10,799 nt of DNA, taken from Brachionus koreanus. Taxonomy: Eukaryota; Rotifera; Eurotatoria; Ploima; Brachionidae. The notes below the pieces were generated by a model, which was given only the letters and a program-made list of their open reading frames with translations, was not told the DNA's origin and made no database searches. Numbering within the stretch: position 1 is the stretch's first letter; each line of letters opens with the position of its first letter. The stretch spans positions 879,957 through 890,755 of the forward strand of contig PJRA01000509.1 of the NCBI GenBank assembly GCA_016987375.1, written 5' to 3'. This document shows, in pieces, positions 1-7,749 of the stretch. The translations under genes and the position numbers were made by a program.

Positions 1-526
1 AGGTAAATTCAACTTTTTTTTTAAATTACGTCAAAACTTCAAGAGTTCACTTCACAGTTAAAACAACTTTTAAAAAATAAAAATAGAGTACAAATTGAAT
101 AATTTTTATCAAATTTTGAAATTAATGAAACGTTGCTATATACTGCTAAATGTCCTGGATTCTACTTTTCAACATTTTTTTTATGCAAGTAGAGCTACCA
201 TAACGAAAAAAAAGCTAGTCTCGCTCCGCAGGTATCCTGCTGTAGCTTATTATTATGATTATTAGTAGTATTATTATTTTGATTAAAAATTAAAATTTCA
301 AATTCGAATTAATTTTTCACAAATTCCCCAAGCCATAATTTTTGTCTTATTTTACTTTTTTATTTTTTAAAATGTTCCCTAGAGACGTTCATTTTAATAA
401 GAAATAATAAAGTTAACAGCTACTGTGATTATTTGTTTGAATAAAACAAAGGTTAGTTCTATTGAATTAAAAATTGTTTTAAATTTTAAAATTAAAATAA
501 AACAAAAAAAACCGTTTTTTGGCACA
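1..526. other. AT-rich sequence downstream of Pellino, no gene seen
   Basis: No coding region is recognisable on either strand. Two local details stand out. Positions 193-247 are clearly richer in G and C than their surroundings and contain a small hairpin, GCAGG-TAT-CCTGC (228-240), bracketed by AGCTAC (193-198) and GTAGCT (242-247). Positions 247-285 are an imperfect TTA trinucleotide run. Otherwise the stretch is poly-A/T tracts and simple AT sequence. Confidence 0.6.
247..285. repeat. Imperfect (TTA)n microsatellite
   Basis: About 13 trinucleotide units, mostly TTA with TGA, GTA and TTT interruptions. It is simple sequence with no sign of function. Confidence 0.6.
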
Positions 527-532
527 TTTATT
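527..532 (-). promoter_or_regulatory. Candidate poly(A) signal for Pellino
   Basis: The minus strand reads AATAAA here, about 245 nt past the Pellino stop. It is followed on that strand by TGTGCC and then a T/G-rich run (GGTTTTTTTTGTTTT), which resembles a downstream cleavage element. In sequence this AT-rich the hexamer arises often by chance, so this is only the best-placed candidate. Confidence 0.35.
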
Positions 533-775
533 TAATAATTTAAAAAAATATCTAAAGTTTAAAATTGAAGTGTATCGACAAATAAAAATGGCTTTTTTAA
601 AGTCTTTTAAGAAAGAAAATCGGTGCTTGTTTTATCGGCACGTAAATGTGAGAAGAGAACGAGAAGATAAAATTTTTTTTAATAAAAATTAAAAAAAAAA
701 AATATACAGATTTTTTGTCTTAATTTTTTTTAAACTACAAATGAACCCGTTTTCGCTGGCTGTTTTTCTTAGAAA

Positions 776-2457
776 TTAAACACCCTCCTGAAATATTAGC
801 TTTACAAAAGGCTGTTCTTTGCACAATGTTACAGCACAAAATGGGCAAATGCTGCACAGACCTTGTGCAGTGCCTTGCGGCACCAAAATTCGACTCCAGT
901 ATTTACATGTTTTTTCACTAGCCATGTGACCACAAGGTTTGAATGCATACGGTTTGAAAAGATTAGAAATGTTAATGTCTGTGTCGGTGAACAGCGACGG
1001 CTCGAGACCCATCACTAGCTGAACATAGGGACCGACCTTGCGGCACAGGGGACACTCGCGCTCATTATCTTTTTTTATTCCCCAATCATGATTGCCATGA
1101 ACATGACCACATTTAAGATAAACCATGGGAACGCGATCACTCGAATTGAGGCTCGAGGTCGATGCGCTCAAATCAAATTGGTTCGAAACGCCAGCAGATG
1201 CAAAAATCAGGGTTTTTAATCCGACAGGACACTGAGGGCGCAGCTGATTCAAATACTCGAGATTCATATCCAAATAATGTTTGGTCGGAGTACGCTGTAG
1301 GCCCTCTATCGAGCGCCACAGCAGCGTGGCCCCGCACAGATCAATTAAAGTTCCGTCTCTTAGGATATTACTCTTGTTTGGATTGGAAATATGACCGCTT
1401 TTGGACAGCATAGGGGTCAGCCTCGTCTCGGATAAACTGAAAACTGCACCTCCTACAGACACTTCCATCCATTCACTAGACTTGCTCTCGACTCCTGTAA
1501 AACCACTTGTTGGATGCATTATTAAAACACCATTTGTGGTCACACCGTCCAATTCATTTTTTTCATTTGTCCACTTGGTTGCTTTTTCGCCAAGAAAAAT
1601 TCGCTTCGAAGCATCAAAGCCCGCTGCATAAATCCTGGCTGTGTACGGATATTCTCGATCTACAATAATTCTACACGAAAATCGACTTATGGTGCTTTGT
1701 TGATGCTGATTTGTGGTCTTGAGACCCGAACTAGTCACTTGAGGCACTTGAGTGTCCAAAACTATGAAATCTATGGCCGATTCTGATGATCGACCTATTT
1801 GAAACATGTCAGTTTTTTCATCACTACTGTACTGAACTACTACGGTTTGATTGCGGGACAAAGTGTATGTTACCGAATGATTTGGATGTTTTTGAATTAA
1901 ATTCTAATTTTTTTAAAATAATTAAAATTATTTTTTTTTTTTTTGAAAATATTTTTATCTAAAATTATTACGTCGGCCTCTTGAGAAGATTGAACAAAAT
2001 GTTGAGAAGCTGGTTTGACGCCGTTGGGTAAATCGCGTCTTTTCAGCATAAATTTACTCTTTCGTCTAGGACTATTTGAGTTGCTAATGGAACCATTGTA
2101 GCCCAAGACGACAAGTTCACCGTATTTGATTGAAGTGGCGTTCATGCGTCTCGTTTCGCCCTCTTTTTGATCGACCGCCTTCAATTTTGGATAGATAATA
2201 TTGTTTATGTTGTTATTGTTAGTGTCCAAATTTGGGCCGGAGTCTGTGAACGACGACGAAGTCGAAGTCGAGTACGATGCCGACGAGGCGCTTGTTGACG
2301 TTGACGGATTCAACTCATCGCTGTGAAGTAGTTTGTTGTTCGAATTGGCTCGAACTATTGAATTGGTGACAAATAAAGTGCCTGGTTTTTCTCTACTCGA
2401 ACTTCGGCTTCGAATTTTTAGCTTGGAAATATTTTGCAAATCTATGGTTTTTGTCAT
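776..2457 (-). CDS. Pellino: Pellino-family E3 ubiquitin-protein ligase, two exons
   Basis: Pellino proteins are cytosolic E3 ubiquitin ligases and scaffolds that bind phosphorylated IRAK/Pelle kinases in Toll/IL-1R signalling. Coding exons are 2457-1972 and 1903-776 (minus strand), joined through a 68-nt phase-0 intron to give 537 residues. Residues 1-105 are a low-complexity Ser/Thr/Asn-rich extension. The conserved start of the family is KYGELVVLGYNG at 111-122, followed by RRKSKF and NGVKP. The FHA module carries GRSSES (199-204), STISRF (232-237), TTNGV (284-288) and the LIDLCGATLLWR strand (348-359). RPQCPVG (384-390) leads into the RING-like module, with CGH at 427-429, CPLC at 446-449, CGH at 486-488 and CPFC at 515-518, so all paired Cys/His positions are kept. 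I chose the ATG at 2457-2455: it has A at -3, and an in-frame TAG lies upstream at 2499-2497. ATG 2145-2143 (Met105) is an alternative start giving a length near the usual 418-424 residues. The stop is TAA at 778-776. MGLEP and CGHMASEKT resemble arthropod rather than vertebrate members. Family assignment is near certain; the start is less so. Confidence 0.95.
1904..1971 (-). other. 68-nt spliceosomal intron of the Pellino gene
   Basis: On the minus strand, exon 1 ends in codon GAC (1974-1972) and the intron begins GTAATA. It ends AAATTAG, and exon 2 resumes with AAT TTA ATT CAA. Both sides are phase 0. Splicing joins QEAD to NLIQKHPNHSVTYTLSRNQ, which restores the conserved Pellino segment that reads HSISYTLSR in other members, at almost exactly the family spacing. 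Without splicing the two frames differ and exon 1 runs into a stop at 1899-1897. Only 4 of the 68 bases are G or C, and the stretch before the acceptor is A-rich rather than pyrimidine-rich. No other AG nearby gives an open in-frame join. Confidence 0.85.
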
Positions 2458-2559
2458 TGTCAAAAAGTGAAGAAAAAAAAAGCTAAAAATTAAATCCTAT
2501 TTTTACCATCTAAAATTTAATTAAAATAAAAAAGGTCATTTTAATCAAGTGTACTTTTT

Positions 2560-2575
2560 TTTTATAATGACGTAA
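2560..2575 (-). promoter_or_regulatory. Candidate Pellino core promoter: CRE-like site next to TATA-like box
   Basis: Read on the minus strand, TTACGTCA (2575-2568) sits directly upstream of TATAAAA (2566-2560), about 105 nt before the Pellino ATG. TTACGTCA is a CRE/ATF-like octamer. A start site about 30 nt below the TATA-like box would give a short 5' leader of roughly 75 nt. The order and orientation are right, but TATA-like strings are common in this sequence and no transcript evidence is available. Confidence 0.3.
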
Positions 2576-2646
2576 TTTAAATTTAATCAGGGTAAATTAA
2601 TGGTAAAAAGTACGTGATTTGACTTGGTTTATTTTGTTTGTTTTAG

Positions 2647-2770
2647 AGTAGTAGTAAAAAGGTTGGTTGTGGAAAAATTCACATTTTTGCCAAATGTCAA
2701 AATTCATGAAACATTGTTACCTGAGTGCGGTCACGTGTTTGCACGTCACATTGTAGACCGAGACTTGTTG
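2647..2770 (+). other. Candidate coding exon of an unidentified plus-strand gene
   Basis: I do not recognise this protein. A 124-nt segment, richer in G and C than its flanks, is preceded by a pyrimidine-rich acceptor (TTTGTTTTAG, 2637-2646) and followed by a consensus donor GTGAGT (2771-2776). One frame is open throughout (41 codons from 2648): it starts VVVKRLVVEKFTF and ends LLPECGHVFARHIVDRDLL, with coding-like use of GTG, GAG, CAC and GAC. CGHVF recalls a zinc-finger Cys/His turn, but no full RING pattern is present. The frame has no ATG and closes at a TGA (2615-2617) upstream of the acceptor, so a preceding exon would be needed, and none is obvious in the 190 nt before it. Alternatives are a Pellino 5' leader exon or promoter on the minus strand (CTCAG|GTAACA donor at 2721/2720) or a decayed gene fragment. 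Confidence 0.35.
2732..2737. promoter_or_regulatory. E-box CACGTG with neighbouring CRE-like half-site
   Basis: GGTCACGTG contains the palindromic E-box CACGTG, and GCACGTCAC follows three bases later, containing the CRE-like half-site ACGTCA. Such a pair would be typical of a promoter-proximal region upstream of Pellino, about 275 nt from its ATG. The site lies inside the candidate exon at 2647-2770, so only one of the two readings may be right. Confidence 0.25.
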
Positions 2771-2842
2771 GTGAGTAGTTGAATTTTTTCTAGCTCTTTG
2801 ATTTTGATTAATTTGACGATTGCATATGATTTTAAAGTGTTT

Positions 2843-2991
2843 GTTTGACTTAAAAGATGAGAGGGAACAAATGAGTTATGTTTAGTCGAGGTTTTGCATG
2901 CATTTGATTAAGCTAAATGCATGCAATTTTTAATTTTTAAGTCAAACTTTTTCTTTTAATTGTAATTGACTAAATATGCATGCGTTTAGTC
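2843..2991. repeat. Nested inverted repeats with clustered TGCATGC palindromes
   Basis: The outer arms GTTTGACTTAAAA (2843-2855) and TTTTAAGTCAAAC (2935-2947) are perfect complements. Inside them, TTGCATGCATTT (2894-2905) and AAATGCATGCAA (2915-2926) form a perfect 12-bp stem with a 9-nt loop. A third unit follows, with GACTAAA (2968-2974) and TTTAGTC (2985-2991) enclosing TATGCATGCG. TGCATG therefore occurs three times on the plus strand (2895, 2918, 2977), and each lies in a palindromic context. The hexamer matches the RBFOX RNA-binding motif UGCAUG and lies 120-210 nt past the donor at 2771. The structure is directly visible; a role is inference. Confidence 0.7.
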
Positions 2992-3287
2992 TAGAAAAAC
3001 CTGAAGATCTTTTTGTTTGATTTAAATGTTGGCTCAATTGATTAGGAATTTTTTTATAAATTAAAAAAAATTGTTTTTATTTGTGATAAATTTTTTTGTT
3101 TACATTAAAATTATATTGATTTTTGACCAAAAGTTTGACGTGAGATCTCAATTCCCCAATCATGTGGAAACTTGATGCTGCAACAAATTTGTTGTGACCG
3201 TTTATGCTAAACGACAAGAAGATAAATTTTTCAAGGTGTTAGAGCTCTTATAGATAATGTTTGAAAATAAATGAATATCTGTTTGTT

Positions 3288-3413
3288 TCTTATTCTTAAA
3301 AAATTCATAGTCTTAGCTGAAAAATGTTTTTGAAATTGGTGACAGGAAAGCAAAATTTTTTATCTAATTAACTTCAGTCTCATTTAAATTTTCTTTAAAT
3401 TTTTGAAATTTTA
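3288..3413. repeat. Diverged direct repeat, block A, copy 1
   Basis: This block matches 4366-4501 in the same orientation. Shared landmarks in order are CATAGTCT, AGCTGAAAAAT, AGGAAA, ACTTCAGT, TTTCAT/CTCAT and TAAATTTTCT. I estimate about 80 percent identity by eye, with one insertion of around 12-15 nt in copy 2. It forms the left half of a sequence whose right half is block B at 4167-4215. No coding potential was recognised. Confidence 0.65.
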
Positions 3414-3470
3414 TTATTTCAAAGCTAATCAATAGTCTAGTTGCCTTGTCTAATTGACTTATTGACACTA

Positions 3471-3634
3471 GAAAGCCCGAGTGATTTCTCTTAAAATTAT
3501 CGCGATAAATCCAAGATTTTTTTTGAAAATTTTTTCATTTTCTAAAAAATTAGTATCAAAATTTTTAGCTTATAAAAGCTATTTTTTAAAATTTTATTTA
3601 AATGTGATAAAATTCGAGTTTGAATTTTTCAAAA
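3471..3634. repeat. Left arm of the foldback element
   Basis: About 164 bp, complementary to 3940-4108 with scattered mismatches and short indels; the outermost 20 nt is the less conserved part. The 68-codon open frame that begins with GTG at 3481 runs through this arm and is a by-product of the repeat rather than a gene. Confidence 0.7.
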
Positions 3635-3819
3635 AAGGGTCTAATAAACTTCACGAGCGTTATAGTGTTAACATTTCGTTTATTTAATTTGTATAAAAAA
3701 AAGTTAATTAATTAAAAAAAATAAAATAATATTTTTGAAAAACTGATTAAAAAATTTCGACAAATTTAAATCAGATCTTTTAAATTTCTTAACCAAACCT
3801 ATAAAATTATGTTATTGTT

Positions 3820-3851
3820 TGTAGAAATCTTAAATGTAGTGTATTTCTACA
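3820..3851. repeat. Short inverted repeat in the foldback loop
   Basis: TGTAGAAAT (3820-3828) and ATTTCTACA (3843-3851) are perfect complements separated by 14 nt. They lie between the long arms and could form a secondary hairpin in the loop. Confidence 0.5.
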
Positions 3852-3939
3852 TTGATCTCTTGATCAAAAAACTATCAATCTATCTTGAGTAAAAAAATCC
3901 TAACGTTTTTTCTCCACTATTTGATTTTGCCATTGTTTC

Positions 3940-4108
3940 TTTTGAAAAATTCAAACTCGAATTTTAATAACATTTAAATAAAATTTTAAAAAAAAGCTTT
4001 TATAAGCTAAAAATTTTGATACTAATTTTTTGGAAAATGAAAAAATTTTCAGGGTTGATTTATCGTAATAATTTTATTTGAAATTTTTATGAGAAATAAG
4101 CGGGTCTT
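3940..4108. repeat. Right arm of the foldback element
   Basis: About 169 bp, complementary to the left arm. Compared with the left arm it has a few extra bases near the tip, between GAGAAATAA and ATTTTATTTG. Transcribed as RNA, the two arms would form a long hairpin of about 165 bp with a 305-nt loop. Confidence 0.7.
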
Positions 4109-4166
4109 TAACAAATTTTATCTATTTATATATCATAATTTAATAATTTTTAGCTATTTTGATTAT

Positions 4167-4215
4167 TATTTATTTCAATGAACGCCTTTAAAGTGATGTC
4201 AAAAAAAAAACTATT
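4167..4215. repeat. Diverged direct repeat, block B, copy 1
   Basis: TATTTATTTC, then AACGCC, then GTGATGT and an A-rich run ending in CTAT match 4583-4632 in the same order and orientation. It lies just past the right end of the foldback element, whereas in copy 2 the same block follows block A directly. Confidence 0.55.
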
Positions 4216-4365
4216 TCCTATTTTGAAAAATAACACATAAGAGTTGAACACTAGTCAAAGTAGGGTAAAATGAAAGTTTTTAAAAACTGTATTTTAACAG
4301 AAGTTGACAGATAGAAGAGTCTTTTAATACTAAAAAAATTTTTTTTTTAACAATTAAGGAGAAAA

Positions 4366-4632
4366 ATCTTACTTAAATAAACATAGTCTAAGCTGAAAAA
4401 TATTTTTTAAATTTGATGAAAGGAAATTTAATTTTTATTTAATTCACTTCAGTTTCATAATTTCAAAAATCTAAATTTTCTATGAATTTTTAAAATTTTA
4501 GACCTATTCTTTTTATCAAAAAATAAAAATTTGATTTTAATTTTTGAAAATATGCATTTTAAAATAAAAATTAAAGTATATTTATTTATTTCATTTAACG
4601 CCAAGAAGGTGATGTAAAAGAAAAGCTCTATA
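4366..4632. repeat. Direct repeat copy 2 (blocks A and B contiguous)
   Basis: Block A occupies 4366-4501 and block B 4583-4632, separated by about 80 nt of AT-rich sequence. In copy 1 the same blocks are about 750 nt apart. The difference of about 670 nt is close to the 638-bp foldback element found between them, so this copy is in effect a diverged unoccupied site. No gene is seen within it. Confidence 0.6.
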
Positions 4633-7600
4633 TGCTCTTAAAATTGAATGTAGGAATTAATATTTTCATACTTTCATCGATTGTCAAAGTCCGTCAATTA
4701 AGTTCAAAACAACCCTTTGCAAAATACTCTTATACATTAAAATCTAATTCTGCTAAAATTGCAAAGCTTTTTACAATAATGTTTTGATAATGTAAATATG
4801 TGCACTGCATCATATTTCATTTACAGAGTCAATTTTTAACCTAAATAAATTTAGAAGATTTTTCAATGTTTGTTCTGTTCATAAAAAAGCTTAAAATTCA
4901 ATATTAAAATTTGGAATGAATTTATCCAAAAAAATTAGAATAGTCCCCGAATTAGACAAACTATTAACTTAATAAAACTAGTAAATCATGACTAAAAAAA
5001 TAAAAACACAAATAATTTAAAATAAATCTAATTTAAATAAAAATTCATCATTTATTTAGTTTTATTCTGAAATAAAATAGAAAAATTTAAATTAATAATC
5101 TATTATAGAATAAAAAAAATTTCAACATTCCATTCAACTTTTTCCTAAAGTTAGCAAATAATTCATAAATTTATTTTTTATAAAAAGTTTTGTTCAATTT
5201 AAAAAATTTACTTAAAATTAGGATTTTTTTTATGTGTTCAAAACGTAATTAATGCAATAATTAGGAACTATTGGTACACATAAATTTATTGATTAGCATT
5301 AAATTTTTAAAACAAATACTAATACTCAAAATTAAAAACAAAAATCTAATAAAAAAAGATAGCTTTAAATAAGTTAATTTAAGAAGAACCAAATAGCTTT
5401 TAGTTTAAAAATTAAAAAATGATGATTTTTATTTTAATACAATAATCTAGATTTAAAATTGATTTACCCAATTTTTTGTTTGAAAAACTAATTTCAATAA
5501 TTTTTTTTTAAATAATTTTTTTACTCATTAATGATTTTTATTAGCAAATAATTAAAAAAATAAAAAATATACCTTATTAGCATTTATTCTTTAATTATTT
5601 TTTTTTAAATAAAAATAAAGGTAATCTACATAAAACTAATTTGAAATAATCTTATTGAAGAAAATAACACATTTTTTTAGATTTAACTAAAGAGCATAAA
5701 AATCAAAAAAAGTGTTGATTAGATATACTAATTAAAAAATAATTATTCTTTTATATGACACTTCTAAATTCTGATTCCATGTTTCAAAAACTTTTTAAAA
5801 TGCAAATTTGCTTCCTTTTCTAACTCCTCAGCTTAAATATTTTTGTTTTAAAATCAATCTATTTTTTAAAATAAAAAATAGAGAGGTTTTCGATAAAAGT
5901 TTTTTTTTTTTTAAATAAAAAATTCAACAAAAAATAATTGACATCGCTTCTTAATAAAAACAGGTCAATGAATTAAAATTTTCAGCATTCGAACAATCAA
6001 TCAGCTTTAATATACATTTAATTTATCTCAGTGCTTATTATTTTTCTAAATCCCAACTAGTATTTTGTTTAAGAAAATTTCATTTAAAGACAAACTAAAG
6101 CTTTTATCTAACATAAGACTTAATAGCCAGTCGATTTGTTCAATTTAATTAAATAATTTAAAATTGAAGAAAATACGTTGCTAAAAATGAATAGAATTCT
6201 CAAAGTAAATAGGTTGATATTTTCTAAAATATGTCGACTTTTTTTTATTTGGGAGCTAAATTCTAACTAAAAATACCTGAAAACATCTGACGTCAAATAA
6301 ACCTTAGATAGACTCTCCTGAACTTTGAGTCTTTAGATTAAAAAATCGATATTTTACGTGATTAATAAAAATTGACCATTTGTTTAGTGAAAAATCATGT
6401 CGATGTTGACGACTCGAAGCAGACCGATCATACACCATGCTAAATATAATCTCTTTTTAAATATTTGTTTGGTCTTTGTGATCAGCAAATCTCTTTTGAG
6501 TTACATTCTTACATTTTTTTCGCATTTTTTATTGCTACGAGAAAAATATTTTTTTTTTGAAAATTATTCTTTCGTTCTTATGCCAACAAGAAAATAATTC
6601 ATAAAAAATTCGATAGTTGTGTTTTTTTCAGGACTTAGATTTTGATTCTTCTAAATTACTTATGTGTATCTCAATATATGTACACCAATTGATAAAGACT
6701 CTAACCATAGACACCTTAAACTCGGCAAAAAAAAATTTTTTTTTTAAATAAATATTTATAAAAAAATAAATTTTTTAAAACCAAGTTTATGTGTATTTAA
6801 AAATTAATTATTTTAAAGATATATTATTCTTTCTAAAATTTAAAAAAAAAGGTTAAATTTAAATCAAAAATTTAAACCTAATAATACAAGATTTTCATTT
6901 GAAAAAGTTGTCGATAAATTTGATATAAATTTGAGTTTAACTATTGATCACTAATGATCTTAATAACTAAACGTAAATAATTTTAATCTAGATACCTTAT
7001 TGAATGCCTATTCATAAAGATTTGTCTAGTGAATATTTACCAAATTTGTTTACCAAATTAAATGTTTTGCCTAGTGTCTAACAAACAATAGATAAAACGC
7101 GACTTAAATCCTAGCAACACACAAGCAGCTAAATTTGCTCACGATGTATCTAAAATTTGATAAAAATTTCAAACAAAAAGCTTGTCATTTGTGTCAATAA
7201 AAAACAAAAATTTTATTTTTCAAGTTAGCTGAATGCTATGTCCACATACTTTTTGTCAAAAAAGTAATTTTTTTGAGTTGTAGTAAAACTTTTTTTTTAA
7301 AATAAATCAACAAACGTGATTAATTGCTAGAGAACAGTAAGCTTGACTTTTAGTTCGCAATTCTAATTTAATTTATAATTCTGTCTATTACATTGAAAAA
7401 AAAAACTCTCTCTTATCTGAAAAAAATACGAAAAACAACATTAGACATGAATATTACTCAGTTAAGTAATAATAAAATTTAAAATATAAAAATTTTAGTT
7501 AAATGTGACAAATAAATCATTAAAAAAAGCTGGTTTAAAAGTCGAGTTTTGTTTTTATTTTGAAATATTCTAAAAACAAGAATAAAAGAATTAAAAATAA

Positions 7601-7633
7601 ATTAATCTAATTTTATTTTATTGAAAATAGTTT

Positions 7634-7726
7634 CAATTTAAACCAAAATTCTGATTTAAAATAACTAATTATAAATTGAATTTTTTTCTTATACTTATAT
7701 AAATGATGATTTTTTGGTTTAAATTG
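7634..7726. repeat. Inverted repeat with 15-bp perfect arms
   Basis: CAATTTAAACCAAAA (7634-7648) and TTTTGGTTTAAATTG (7712-7726) are perfect complements. Pairing continues imperfectly inwards (AAAAT....ATTTA against AAAAT....ATTTA when read from each arm), which suggests arms of about 35-40 bp. It may be a small foldback element or the remnant of one; no target duplication is clear. Confidence 0.55.
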
Positions 7727-7749
7727 GTTTCTACAAACTTGTAGACCAA
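7724..7749. repeat. Short hairpin abutting the 7634-7726 repeat
   Basis: TCTACAA-AC-TTGTAGA forms a 7-bp stem with a 2-nt centre. It extends to TTGGT on the left and CCAA on the right with one bulged base. It starts where the larger inverted repeat ends. Confidence 0.5.

Larger units (their letters stand above)
3471..4108. mobile_element. 638-bp foldback / MITE-like DNA transposon with long terminal inverted repeats
   Basis: The left arm (3471-3634) and right arm (3940-4108) are near-perfect reverse complements over about 165 bp. Shared blocks include GATTTCTC/GAGAAATAA near the tips, CATTTTC, a 20-nt core around TTAGTATCAAAATTTTTAGC, CTTATAAAAGCT, ATTTTATTTAAATG and ATTCGAGTTTGAATTTTTC. Each tip carries a CCCG motif (GAAAGCCCG on the left, AAGACCCG on the right as read inward) and abuts a TA dinucleotide (3469-3470 and 4109-4110). 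That fits the TA target duplication of Tc1/mariner-type elements. The 305-bp centre is AT-rich and encodes nothing recognisable, so the element would be non-autonomous. The exact termini are my best reading. Confidence 0.7.

Noticed and set aside
193..247. Possible tRNA or structured RNA in the GC-richer islet
   Set aside because: No T-arm GGTTC motif, no cloverleaf spacing, and too short between the complementary ends.
1162..1631. Plus-strand open frames at 1162-1413 and 1401-1631
   Set aside because: They are antisense shadows of Pellino exon 2, with no recognisable protein and no start or splice context of their own.
1861..1903. Taking the Pellino second exon as a separate protein starting at 1861
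   Set aside because: The codon at 1861-1859 is TTG (Leu of the conserved YTLSR block), not ATG; the frame continues upstream to the splice acceptor at 1904.
3151..3164. 14-nt exact match to the Pellino exon (1077-1090), encoding HDWG on the minus strand
   Set aside because: The match does not extend on either side beyond a few codons, so a Pellino duplicate or pseudogene is not supported; chance is likely.
3481..3687. 68-codon plus-strand frame
   Set aside because: It begins at a GTG, lies mostly inside the left arm of the foldback element, and is a low-complexity Phe/Lys/Ile product of AT-rich DNA.
6397..6597. 66-codon ATG-initiated plus-strand frame, superficially a small membrane protein
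   Set aside because: Hydrophobic Phe/Leu/Ile runs are what T-rich sequence yields by chance; no family similarity, and only the first 45 nt look different in composition.
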